Assembly: GCF_002858925.1 (NCBI RefSeq)
Contig: NZ_PJRS01000011.1
Coordinates: 310,001 to 374,000 of the forward strand
Reading direction: 5' to 3'
Origin: Caulobacter zeae
GTDB taxonomy: Bacteria; Pseudomonadota; Alphaproteobacteria; Caulobacterales; Caulobacteraceae
DNA length: 64,000 nt
How positions within the stretch are numbered: the first letter of the stretch is position 1; each line of letters opens with the position of its first letter. The translations under genes were made by a program, and so were the position numbers. The notes beneath the pieces were generated by a model. The model was not told where the DNA came from and made no database searches. It was given only the letters and a program-made list of their open reading frames with translations. Positions 8,192-16,700 of the stretch are shown here, piece after piece.

Positions 8192-9208
8192 ATGCGTATC
8201 CAACTCCTGGTCGCCGGCGTCTGCGCCGCGGCCCTCATTCCCGCCGTCGCGCTCGCGCAACAGACCTGCGAGCAGCGACAGAGCAATCGTGTGGCCGGAA
8301 CCCTCCTCGGCGCGGGTGTCGGGGCGGCGGCAGGCAGCGCCGTGGCGGGCCGCGGCGATCGTGGCGAAGGGGCCGTTATCGGCGGCATCGCTGGCGCCCT
8401 GATCGGTAATCAGGTCGCCAAGGGGCGTCCCGACTGCGCCCGCGCCTATGGCTTCTACGATAATCAGGGCGCCTGGCACGCCAACGCCGTCTCGCGAAGC
8501 GAGGCTTCCGGCTATTTCGATCGCAACGGCGACTGGGTCGACGGGGCTCCACGCGGCTACTACGCGTCCGACGGGCGCTGGATGCAGGCGAGCACCGACG
8601 TCGAGGCGTCCGGCTACTATGCCAACGGTCTGTGGGTTCCAGCCTCGGCCACCGGCTACTACGCCCAGGACGGTCGCTGGGTCTCGGCCGCTTCCGGTTA
8701 CTATGACAGGTCCGGTCGCTGGATCGCAGGCGCAGCCAGCGGTCGCTACGACGCCAACGGACGCTGGATGCCGGGCCAGCCGAGCGGACGGCGCGCCGCC
8801 AACGGAGCCTGGATCGCTGATCCTCAGCCGGGCTATTACGCCAACGGGCGCTGGGTGCGTGGCGAGACGGTCGGTTACTACGACGCCCGTGGCGGCTGGG
8901 TCTCGACGGATGCTCGCCGCCCGCGCGCCGACTATCCCGCCGGTCAATATCCCGACGGCCGCGGCAGGCTCAGCATCGACGATCGTCAGGCGCAACTGGC
9001 CGAGCGCATCAATCGCGGCGCCTATAGCGGACGCCTGAGCCGGGCCGAGGCCGGCCAGGCGACACGAACCCTGGCCGCGATCGAGCGTCAGGAGCGATCC
9101 TTGCGCAACCGTCAAGGCGATCTTGGTCCCAGAGGGCGGGCGATCATCACCGCTCGGCTCGATCGGTTGAGCGACAGCATCAGCGGCGATTTCCGCGACG
9201 ATCGCTGA
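8192..9208 (+). CDS. Secreted glycine-zipper protein with ten GYY/GRW tandem repeats
   Basis: A 338-residue protein. A signal peptide ends at ALAQ near residue 23. Residues about 34-75 form a glycine-zipper 2TM-type segment (GTLLGAGVGAAAG, GGIAGALIGNQ). Then come ten degenerate repeats of 14-20 residues with the core G-Y-Y-x3-G-x-W (GYYASDGRW, GYYAQDGRW, GYYDRSGRW, GYYANGRW). A C-terminal helical tail has evenly spaced charged residues. The repeat core recalls aromatic cell-wall-binding repeats, but no ligand can be assigned. ATG 8192 gives the cleanest signal peptide (AAGGAA ten bases upstream). ATG 8165, close behind GGAGG, would add nine polar residues. It is probably outer-membrane or periplasmic. 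Confidence 0.75.
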   Translation: MRIQLLVAGVCAAALIPAVALAQQTCEQRQSNRVAGTLLGAGVGAAAGSAVAGRGDRGEGAVIGGIAGALIGNQVAKGRPDCARAYGFYDNQGAWHANAVSRSEASGYFDRNGDWVDGAPRGYYASDGRWMQASTDVEASGYYANGLWVPASATGYYAQDGRWVSAASGYYDRSGRWIAGAASGRYDANGRWMPGQPSGRRAANGAWIADPQPGYYANGRWVRGETVGYYDARGGWVSTDARRPRADYPAGQYPDGRGRLSIDDRQAQLAERINRGAYSGRLSRAEAGQATRTLAAIERQERSLRNRQGDLGPRGRAIITARLDRLSDSISGDFRDDR

Positions 9209-9285
9209 GATCCGCAATACAGCGCCGGGCGACGTTCCTTGGAAGGTCGCCCGGAATCGCATCGTACGCCGGTCGGAGACGAAGC

Positions 9286-9453
9286 ATGCCTTATCTCTTC
9301 ATCGCAGCCGCTTCATGCGCCACCCTGGCGCTGGCGCTTCCCCTTGTCTTTCGGATTCTGCCTAAGCGCGGCCTGACAACACGGCGCCAAGTCCGCGCGT
9401 TGCCGCCTGAGAAGGCTCCCATCGATACGGGCAGTGAGGTGGCTGCTGGGTAA
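9286..9453 (+). CDS. Small single-span membrane protein (55 residues)
   Basis: A short frame from ATG 9286 to TAA 9451-9453, preceded by GGAG ten bases upstream. Residues 3-25 form one hydrophobic segment (LFIAAASCATLALALPLVF), followed by a basic patch (PKRGLTTRRQVR) and a polar tail. The positive-inside rule puts the C-terminus in the cytoplasm. It lies 77 bases after the GYY-repeat gene and 162 before the CheB-CheR fusion. I do not recognise a family. The combination of start signal, membrane span and stop makes it more likely real than chance, but there is no homology evidence. Confidence 0.45.
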   Translation: MPYLFIAAASCATLALALPLVFRILPKRGLTTRRQVRALPPEKAPIDTGSEVAAG

Positions 9454-9615
9454 GCGCGACACCGCGGCTTGTGAGGGGCTGACCGCCAGGGGTGATCTGT
9501 TATGGTTGTCCTGGCGGATTTCAGATCGTCTCCTTGGGCGACTCCCGGCAAGGGCGTGGGTCCTGTCCGCCGATGCGGCGCCGAACCTTTGGGCGCTCAT
9601 AAGGAAAGTCCGTCC

Positions 9616-12147
9616 ATGTCCGCACCGGCCGCCCGCTTTCCGATCGCCGGCCTTGGTGCGTCCGCCGGGGGAATCGAGGCGTTGGAGGGGTTCTTCCAGG
9701 GCATCCAAGCCGAGGCCGGCGTAGCCTATGTCGTGGTCACTCACCTCAATCCCGAGCGGCAGAGCCTGCTGCATCAGGTCATCGCCCGCTATACCGCCCT
9801 ACCGGTCGAGATCGCCTGCGATGGCGCGCAGGTCCGTCCTGACCATGTCTACGTCATGCCGGCTGACATGTTGCTGGGCATTCATGACGGTCGCCTCGTC
9901 TCCTTGAAGGAAAGCCAAGCTGGTCGAGAGCGCAAGCCGATCGATGTTTTCCTGGCGGCCCTAGCCGAGGACCAAGGCGAGTACGCCGCGGCCGTGATCC
10001 TGTCAGGCGGCGACGGCGACGGGGCGCTGGGCGTCAAGGCTGTCAAGGAGGCCGCGGGCCTGACATTGGCCCAGGCTCCCGGCGGGCACGGGCCCCGTCA
10101 TCCAAGCATGCCCGAAAGCGCCATCGCCACCGGGTTGGTCGATCTGGCCGTTCCCGTCGAGGCGATGGGGCGGCACCTTGCCAATTTCGCTCGCAGCTTC
10201 TCGCTGATGGAGGGATTTCCCGCCTTGGGCGACGCCGAGCCCGCCGGGGCGCTGGAGGAGGCCCGTCAGGACATTTGCGCCACCCTGCGCACCCAGGTCG
10301 GCCACGACTTCTCCGGCTACAAGGCCAAGACGTTTCTGCGTCGCGTACAGCGTCGGATGCAGATCCGTTACTCGGCGTCTCTGGGGGAGTATGTGGAAGG
10401 CATCAAGGACGACCCCAAGGAAGTCCATGCGCTCTTTCGCGATCTTTTGATCAACGTCACCAGTTTTTTCCGCGACGCGGCGGCTTTCGCCGCCCTGGAG
10501 GACAAGGTGATACCGCGTCTGTTCGAGGGGCGCGGGGCAGACGAAACCGTGCGCGTTTGGATCCCGGCCTGCGCCACCGGCGAGGAAGTCTACTCGATCG
10601 CGATGCTGATCTGCGAGTACATGGACCGGGCCAGCGTCAGTCCGCGCGTCCAGATCTTCGCCACCGACATCGACGAGCGCGCCCTGGCCGTCGCTCGGGC
10701 CGGCCGCTATCCGGATACATTTTTGGACGGCGTCTCGCCGGAGCGACGCAACAGGTTCTTCCTCGCTGAAGGGGACCTCTACGCGGTGGCCAAGGAGGTG
10801 CGCGAGCTCTGCGTATTTTCACCCCATAGCGTCGTACGCGACCCTCCATTCTCGCGGATGGACATGGTCTCCTGCCGCAATCTGCTCATCTATTTTGGCC
10901 CAGAGATTCAGGGCCGAGTGATCCCGACGTTCCACTATGCTCTTCGCCCTGGAGGCTTCCTCTTCCTGGGCATGTCCGAAAACGCCAGCCAGTTCGGCGA
11001 ACTTTTCACGCCCATCGACAAAAAACATCGCATCTTCCAGGCTCGCGAGGGGATCGCCGCTCCCGTGCGGGGGCCGCTGATGATCGTTGACCGTAAGCCG
11101 GGCTATTACATCGACGACCAGCGTGCCAAGTCGGGTTCTGCTGCGGGTCTTGCCCTGCGCCAGTCGGTGGAGAGCCAGGTGCTCGAGCGGTTCGCTCCGG
11201 CCCATGTCGTGGTCAATCGTGACGGTGATGTCGTCTACTATTCCGCCAAGACCGGAAAGTATCTGGAGGCGGCCATGGGCGCCCCCAATCGCCAGTTGCT
11301 GGCCATGGCTCGTAAAGGCTTGCGCCTGGACCTTCGCACAGTGTTGCGACAGGTTCAGGAAACTGGGCAGCCCACCCTGCGGGAAGGCATGGTCCTGGAA
11401 AGCGGAGACGGTCGCGCTCAACGCGTCAGGATCGATGTGGAACCGCTCGCGGGGCGCGCCTCGAGCGAACCTCTGCTGCTGGTGATGTTCACCGATCAAG
11501 GCGATCCATTTGACCTGAAGGCCGAGACGGGCGTGGTTCGTATCGACCGGGCCGGAGTCGTCCACCTTGAGCATGAGTTGCGTGATACGCGCGAACGACT
11601 TCAGGCCCTGATCGAGGAGTACGAGACCGCCCTGGAGGAGTTGAAGTCCTCCAACGAGGAGCTGATGTCGGTCAACGAGGAGTGCCAGTCCTCGAACGAG
11701 GAACTTGAGGCCTCCAAGGAGGAGCTCCAGTCGCTCAATGAAGAATTGCAGACCGTCAACCTCGAGCTAAACGCCAAGGTCGAGGCGCTGGATGAGGCGC
11801 ATGCCGACCTGCAGAACCTGTTCGAGAGCAGCCAGATCGCCACGGTCTTTCTCGGCGAGGGGATGGTGATCCGCAGCTTCACGCCTGCGATGGCGCAGCT
11901 GTTCAACATCCTGCCTACGGACAAGGGCAGGCCGATAACCGACCTCACCAGCCGGGTGGCGCTGCCGACCTTGGCGGCCGACGTCACGGCCGTGTTCGCC
12001 GATGCGCGGGTGATCGAGCGCCGCGTGCGCGACGAGGAACAGGATGCGGACTATCTGATGCGCTTGGCCCCCTACCGGAACCAACTGCAGCGACCGAGCG
12101 GTGTCGTGGCCACTTTCCTGGACGTTCGTTCCATCACCCGTGGCTAG
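9616..12147 (+). CDS. CheB-CheR fusion with coiled coil and PAS domain
   Basis: An 843-residue cytoplasmic signalling protein. Residues about 8-190 are a CheB-like methylesterase domain: GASAGG has the nucleophile Ser16, VTHL has His43, and SGGDGDG carries the aspartate. There is no receiver domain in front. Residues about 215-480 are a CheR-like methyltransferase (FSGYKAKTFLRRVQRRM; WIPACATGEEVYS; CRNLLIYFG). A long linker domain leads into a coiled coil with repeated SSNEEL/SLNEEL heptads (about 650-725) and a C-terminal PAS domain. Many homologues continue into a HWE/HisKA_2 kinase; this one stops after the PAS. ATG 9616 follows AAGGAA; a longer in-frame start adds an unlikely tail. The methylated partner is unknown, and no chemoreceptor is in the window. 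Confidence 0.9.
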   Translation: MSAPAARFPIAGLGASAGGIEALEGFFQGIQAEAGVAYVVVTHLNPERQSLLHQVIARYTALPVEIACDGAQVRPDHVYVMPADMLLGIHDGRLVSLKESQAGRERKPIDVFLAALAEDQGEYAAAVILSGGDGDGALGVKAVKEAAGLTLAQAPGGHGPRHPSMPESAIATGLVDLAVPVEAMGRHLANFARSFSLMEGFPALGDAEPAGALEEARQDICATLRTQVGHDFSGYKAKTFLRRVQRRMQIRYSASLGEYVEGIKDDPKEVHALFRDLLINVTSFFRDAAAFAALEDKVIPRLFEGRGADETVRVWIPACATGEEVYSIAMLICEYMDRASVSPRVQIFATDIDERALAVARAGRYPDTFLDGVSPERRNRFFLAEGDLYAVAKEVRELCVFSPHSVVRDPPFSRMDMVSCRNLLIYFGPEIQGRVIPTFHYALRPGGFLFLGMSENASQFGELFTPIDKKHRIFQAREGIAAPVRGPLMIVDRKPGYYIDDQRAKSGSAAGLALRQSVESQVLERFAPAHVVVNRDGDVVYYSAKTGKYLEAAMGAPNRQLLAMARKGLRLDLRTVLRQVQETGQPTLREGMVLESGDGRAQRVRIDVEPLAGRASSEPLLLVMFTDQGDPFDLKAETGVVRIDRAGVVHLEHELRDTRERLQALIEEYETALEELKSSNEELMSVNEECQSSNEELEASKEELQSLNEELQTVNLELNAKVEALDEAHADLQNLFESSQIATVFLGEGMVIRSFTPAMAQLFNILPTDKGRPITDLTSRVALPTLAADVTAVFADARVIERRVRDEEQDADYLMRLAPYRNQLQRPSGVVATFLDVRSITRG

Positions 12148-12343
12148 ACGCTGGGCGCGCTGAGGTGAAACCGTAACTGCGACGGTGGAGCAGCCAGATG
12201 CTGACCGGCTTTTGGCGAGACGCGGGTCACCTGACCACTCCACCGTCCAGCCGCCGCCCTTGGGGGAGGGCGACAGCCCCGACGCCGTACACGGGGGTAT
12301 GGGACGGCGCCTAGCTTGCGGCCCGCAGCGGGGCCGGATCGGT

Positions 12344-12988
12344 TCAATTGGCAAGCTGGAAGCTCAGTCTCAGCGCGCCGTTTATCCCTTTGACCCCCAT
12401 GCGCATGCAAATCGCACGTAGGTGCGCGCGTACCGTGTGGATCGACATGTCCATCTTGCGCCCTATGTCCTTTGGCGCCTCACCGCAGGTAAGATGGGAC
12501 AGCACCGAGGTTTCGGCGCGTGTCAGGCCGAAGACGGCTCTCAAGGGTTCGATCGCCTCGGCGCTGATGGACCGTGCGGGGCGGGCGGTGGCGAACACTC
12601 TTGCGTCCAAGCCTGGAAGAGTGACGAGGTCCAGCAGGCACCAGGCGTCGTCTCCGGCGCGGAACAGCATGCGGCCGTTCGTTTGACGGTCGTCGGCGAG
12701 GCGGGCGATCAGGACGTCGAACTCGGCGCGATTGCGATGCGAAGGGCAGATGAAGACGCCGCCCGAGCCGAGGACGCCCGCCGCCGTCAGAAGCCTGGCC
12801 GCACCATTGGCGCGCAGAATGTTTCCCTGATGATCGAGCACGTATCGCGCGATGCTGTCGTGTTCGAACCAGTTGGCGCAGTCTTCCTGAGGCGCTGGGG
12901 CTTCAAGCGAACAGGGCTCGACCGCGATCCGGTCCGCAGCCGTGGGGGCGCATTGATCGAGCGTCGGCGCGATATCTTGTTCGTACAT
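12344..12988 (-). CDS. LuxR-type transcriptional regulator (downstream of pilus operon)
   Basis: A 214-residue protein. The C-terminal 65 residues are a LuxR/GerE helix-turn-helix (LTRAETSVLSHL, IGRKMDMSIHTVRAHLRAI). The N-terminal part may be a PAS-like fold (SIARYVLDHQGNILRANGAA). No receiver-domain aspartate pattern or autoinducer-binding motif is seen. ATG 12988 has GGAGGGG about seven bases upstream, so the long N-terminal extension of the open frame is discarded. It follows the pilus tip gene in the same orientation, 233 bases away. It has the same layout as the regulator at 18758 on the other side of the pilus operon, so both are candidates to control pilus genes. Confidence 0.82.
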   Translation of the reverse strand: MYEQDIAPTLDQCAPTAADRIAVEPCSLEAPAPQEDCANWFEHDSIARYVLDHQGNILRANGAARLLTAAGVLGSGGVFICPSHRNRAEFDVLIARLADDRQTNGRMLFRAGDDAWCLLDLVTLPGLDARVFATARPARSISAEAIEPLRAVFGLTRAETSVLSHLTCGEAPKDIGRKMDMSIHTVRAHLRAICMRMGVKGINGALRLSFQLAN

Positions 12989-13221
12989 AGGTGCCCCTCC
13001 GAACACGTGATTTCGACCGGGTTCGGCGAGGCGCGTCGCACCGGTATGGTCTCCGAGTTTACGCAATCGCCTCCCAGAACAGGGAACGTCGCCCGAAATA
13101 TTCGGGAAGCAGACGTGATCTGTGGTGGAGGTTGAACAGCCAAATCCCGCCACGATTGGTACTACGTCGCGTCTGGCGGGGTAACCGATATGATTAGTTA
13201 CCCCAGTTTGGGGATGCCGGC

Positions 13222-14154
13222 TCAATTTGGCGAGATATCGATAGTGACCACGTCCTGATATCGTCCGGCCATCTGTCCGGTGACCGTTCCAAGCTTGAAG
13301 AGCATCGGCAGCGATGCGCCAGCCAGGGTGCGCGGCGGGTCGATCGCGCGTGACCAGGTATCGGCCAAGTCGATCGGCGCGCCTTCCAATTCGATAGCGT
13401 AGGGGACGGTCGAGTCCGTCACCACGTCTCCCAGGCGTCGCATGATCCCGCCATGCTGGGACTTGATGGTCAGGGTGGAAGGGGCGTTGGCGCGCACCTG
13501 AACGAAGATGTTCCGCGTCGCGCCGGTGACCGCCTCGCCGAAATCCACCACCTCGACGCTCGAGCCCGATCCGAACACGCCTGCGGCGCCGGCGAGGTTC
13601 AACTGCGCGCGCGGCGTCGACACCAACTGCACGCGAATGGGGATCGACGGCAACAGGGTGTTGCCGTCGACATCCTCGACCAGGAGTTTGAGGTCGCTGG
13701 TATAGGTCCCGGCCTCCGGCACGGCGTCAGCAGTGATGGCGGCGTCGAACTGGGCCTCGGCCGTCGAGTCCTTCGGGACGAGAAAGATGAACGCGCCTGG
13801 CTTGACGTCGGAGGCTCTCAATCCCGACAGCTCGCGTGGCCGCAGCCGTATGCCGACTCCACCGAGCGACAGGTCGTCGGCGATGGCGCCGTTTTCGCTG
13901 GTGAGTGTAAGGCGCAGGTCGCAGTCGGCGCCGCCCTGGTTTTTGAATTTCAAGTCCAGCGCGCCTGTCGAGGGGCCGGAGGCGAATGGATTGTAGTCGA
14001 TGATGACCGTGCCAGGATCGCCGGCCAGCGCCAAGGCGCAGGCTTGAGCTCCCGGGGCGGCGGCTAGAACCAGCGCGGCGATCAGCAAAGCCAGGCGAGG
14101 CCGTCGGTCCGGTTGATCAAGGCATGGGCTGAGGTATGCGGATTTCGCCGACAT
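13222..14154 (-). CDS. Pilus tip / spore-coat-U-like subunit
   Basis: A 310-residue secreted protein with a signal peptide ending near QACALALAG (about residue 40). The mature part has beta-rich, Cys-containing segments (VIIDYNPFA, ADCDLRLTLTSENG) reminiscent of spore coat U-type pilus subunits. It ends in a beta strand (DVVTIDISPN), as donor-strand-complemented subunits do. Being longer than the pilin and last after the usher, it is the likely tip adhesin. ATG 14154 has GGAAGG eight bases upstream and lies inside the usher gene, overlapping it by 38 bases, so translation may be coupled. The adhesin role is inferred from position and length. Confidence 0.7.
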   Translation of the reverse strand: MSAKSAYLSPCLDQPDRRPRLALLIAALVLAAAPGAQACALALAGDPGTVIIDYNPFASGPSTGALDLKFKNQGGADCDLRLTLTSENGAIADDLSLGGVGIRLRPRELSGLRASDVKPGAFIFLVPKDSTAEAQFDAAITADAVPEAGTYTSDLKLLVEDVDGNTLLPSIPIRVQLVSTPRAQLNLAGAAGVFGSGSSVEVVDFGEAVTGATRNIFVQVRANAPSTLTIKSQHGGIMRRLGDVVTDSTVPYAIELEGAPIDLADTWSRAIDPPRTLAGASLPMLFKLGTVTGQMAGRYQDVVTIDISPN

Positions 14155-16690
14155 CGACTGTTCCTTCCACATTCGCCGGAATGTTGATTTCGCCCACGAT
14201 CTGGCCGCGGATCAGCAGCCGGTAGCGACCGGGAGACAGGCCGTCGGCGACGAAGCGGCCGTTGCGATTGGTGAAGAAGGGGCGTCCCGCCGCGCCCGGC
14301 GCGCCGCCGACGGCTTCGATCATGCCGCCCATCAGGCCAACGGGTCCCGACGGGGATGTCAGGACGCCACGCGCGGTACGCGAGGCGTCGCTGCCGACGA
14401 CGATGCGATATCCATTGCCGAAACCGGGAAAGGTGCTGACCACGCCGGCGCCGAGATCGTAGCCAGGAGGGAGCGGGTTGGCTTCGATCTCATAGCGCCG
14501 TACGCCATAGCCACGATCGATGCCCGCAAGGGCGGGGCCTAGCCAGCCGCTATGCGCCACGGGATGGCCGCTGGCGTCGGTGAGGCTGATCCGTGATCTG
14601 GCCAGGGTCGGGTGCGGGGTGGCCAGAATGAAGCCTTCGCGCGCGGTCCGCCCGACGCCGAAGGCGCCATCCGTGTAGCCGATCATGGTCGACAGTCGCC
14701 ACAGCGACTCCTGCCGTGTCGTCCCGCCTGGGGCCGACGACACCAGGCGGTTGGACACGAGTTCGGCGTCGAAGCGATTGTTGATATAGCGGACGTCGGC
14801 CGCGATGGTCTTGTTGTCGCGGTCCTGCGAGAGCCGCAGATCGCCGCTGACATCGTTCAAGCGGCCCGAAGATGCACGGGACACGCCGACTTCCCGGAAA
14901 CGGTTCGCACTGTCATAGCGCGCCGCCGTGCTCCAGCGCCCGCCAAAGCGCGAGGTCAGGGTTACGCCGACACGGTCTTCTTTCTGTCCGTCGTTCGCGG
15001 AGCCGCGCTGCCAGGCCAGATTGACGGCGAAGCGCTGGAAGCTGCGACCGAAGGCCAGGCTGTAGTCCGTGCGATCCGGCCGTTCACGCCCTTTCACGAA
15101 GGCCACGCCGGCGTTGACGGAGTAACGCCCGGATCTCACCAGCAGCCTGGTCGCGGCGCGCCATCGTTCGCTGTTGACAGCCGACGTGTCAAAGGCGCTC
15201 TGGAAAAAGCGGCTGGTCGCCTGGGCCGAGGCGACGAAACGGGCGTCCACCTTCCTGCGGAAGGCGACCTCGCGCAGGTAGTCGACCGATGCGACATGGC
15301 CGCTCCTGCCCGTGTCGCCGTTATGGCTGGCCGCCCCGCTGAGCTGGATCAGGCCGGCCGGAGACCCCCAGGTCGCCAGGCCGCCGACCTGGCCGCGGCC
15401 GTTGGCCGCCTGAGCGTTGGCGCCGACGGTCAGCACGTCGCTGAGGCCCTTGCGTACGAAGCCGGTCATGGCGGGCGCCGAGCCGTATTCGAGCTGGTCG
15501 CGTTCCAGTACGCCGACCGAAACGCCGAAATCAACCACGCCGGGATCGAGCAATCCTGTTCCGCCGAAGAGATCGAACACGGCGATCTCGCGCTGGCCGT
15601 TGTCGTCCTCGACCAGAAGGCGGACCGTGTTGGCGCCTTGGCCGAATGGAAAGTCGCCCAGCGAGTAGGGGCCCGCATCCAGGCGGATGCGCTCGGTGAC
15701 GATACCGTTGACCTCGACGACGACCAGCGCGGGTCGTTCTAGAATGAACTGGCGACGCCCCGCCGGGCGGACGTTCTGGAAAGGGCGGATCGTGGAGTAG
15801 GCTCTCGCAACAGAGACTCCCAGAAAGCGTCGAGAGCCTTGAAAGCTCTCCACAGGCGGGGCGAACTCGCCGGCGGTGATGCGCACGGCCGACTGGAAGA
15901 CGTCCTTGGTCAGCCGGATCTCGCGTCGTCGCCAGCGCTGCTGGGAACTGCCGCCGTCGTAGTCGACGCCCGTCGTCAGGGTGACGCCGTCGAAGCCTCC
16001 GAAGTTGGCGAACATATCGACGCCGCCCTGTAGCGGCGAGAAGCGGCTGTCAGTGTGGGAATAGAGTTGGGCCAGAGTGATGTTGGCGCCAGCGGCGAAG
16101 CGCCTCGGCTGGTCGAAGGCCTTGGGGTCGACGTTCTCGTTCTGGGAGAAGCTGACCCTGCGCTGGGCGCGGTCCTGGGGGCTTAGAGCCGCCACGAATG
16201 TTAGCGCCAGCGGATCGAACGACAGGGAGAAGGTCGGGCTTCTAAGATCGGCCATGGCGACCTTGGCCTGGGCGGCGATCCGGCTGGAAAGGGTCTCGCG
16301 CATGGCGGGCGACAGTTGGGGGCCTAGCAGATCCATAAGTGCGCTGGCGTCGATGAGACCTTCGCCCTGGGCATCGACCTCCCCGCTGACGTCGCCCAGG
16401 TATTTGCCGTCCAGCGTCAATGGACCCTGGATAGGATTCAGCACTGGCGTGGGTCTGGTCGAGGGGGACTGATCCTGGCCGCCAGCGAAGAGGGAGGGGC
16501 CCACCCCGGGAGGCGTGTCGGCAGCGGCGATGAGGTGGAACGGCGCTGTCTGTATGGCCCCGTCGGCCATCTGGAATGCGCCGGCGTCGACGACGGAAGC
16601 CAAGCCGCCGCCTAGGCAGGCGACCGCGCTCAGCCGGCGAAACGCGCCTCGTGCGCCGGACCGCCCGCCGGCGCGCGCTTTGCGTGCCAT
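14117..16690 (-). CDS. Outer-membrane usher of a chaperone-usher pilus
   Basis: An 857-residue FimD/PapC-type usher that folds as a 24-strand outer-membrane barrel and exports chaperone-bound pilus subunits. It has a signal region, an N-terminal substrate-binding domain, and a long barrel region rich in alternating patterns (FGGFDGVTLTTGVDYDGG, LAFGRSFQRFAVNLAWQRG). The plug/middle region holds VVVEVNGIVTERIRLDAGPY. A C-terminal domain with FFTNRNGRFVADGLSPGRY is typical of the archaic/sigma-type ushers linked to spore coat U subunits. ATG 16690 follows the chaperone stop by ten bases, with GAGG upstream. The archaic clade is inferred from this C-terminal motif and the operon content. Confidence 0.9.
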   Translation of the reverse strand: MARKARAGGRSGARGAFRRLSAVACLGGGLASVVDAGAFQMADGAIQTAPFHLIAAADTPPGVGPSLFAGGQDQSPSTRPTPVLNPIQGPLTLDGKYLGDVSGEVDAQGEGLIDASALMDLLGPQLSPAMRETLSSRIAAQAKVAMADLRSPTFSLSFDPLALTFVAALSPQDRAQRRVSFSQNENVDPKAFDQPRRFAAGANITLAQLYSHTDSRFSPLQGGVDMFANFGGFDGVTLTTGVDYDGGSSQQRWRRREIRLTKDVFQSAVRITAGEFAPPVESFQGSRRFLGVSVARAYSTIRPFQNVRPAGRRQFILERPALVVVEVNGIVTERIRLDAGPYSLGDFPFGQGANTVRLLVEDDNGQREIAVFDLFGGTGLLDPGVVDFGVSVGVLERDQLEYGSAPAMTGFVRKGLSDVLTVGANAQAANGRGQVGGLATWGSPAGLIQLSGAASHNGDTGRSGHVASVDYLREVAFRRKVDARFVASAQATSRFFQSAFDTSAVNSERWRAATRLLVRSGRYSVNAGVAFVKGRERPDRTDYSLAFGRSFQRFAVNLAWQRGSANDGQKEDRVGVTLTSRFGGRWSTAARYDSANRFREVGVSRASSGRLNDVSGDLRLSQDRDNKTIAADVRYINNRFDAELVSNRLVSSAPGGTTRQESLWRLSTMIGYTDGAFGVGRTAREGFILATPHPTLARSRISLTDASGHPVAHSGWLGPALAGIDRGYGVRRYEIEANPLPPGYDLGAGVVSTFPGFGNGYRIVVGSDASRTARGVLTSPSGPVGLMGGMIEAVGGAPGAAGRPFFTNRNGRFVADGLSPGRYRLLIRGQIVGEINIPANVEGTVDVGEIRIPQPMP

Positions 16691-16700
16691 TGTCTCGTCC

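Noticed and set aside
8069..9262. A 397-codon leftward frame opposite the GYY-repeat gene
   Set aside because: The rightward gene has a signal peptide and protein-level repeats; the leftward frame's apparent repeats are only its mirror.
12181..12247. 10-bp inverted repeat (GACGGTGGAG / CTCCACCGTC) between the CheB-CheR and LuxR-type genes
   Set aside because: The 47-base spacing is too long for a simple operator, there is no T tract, and convergent ends often carry such GC-rich matches.
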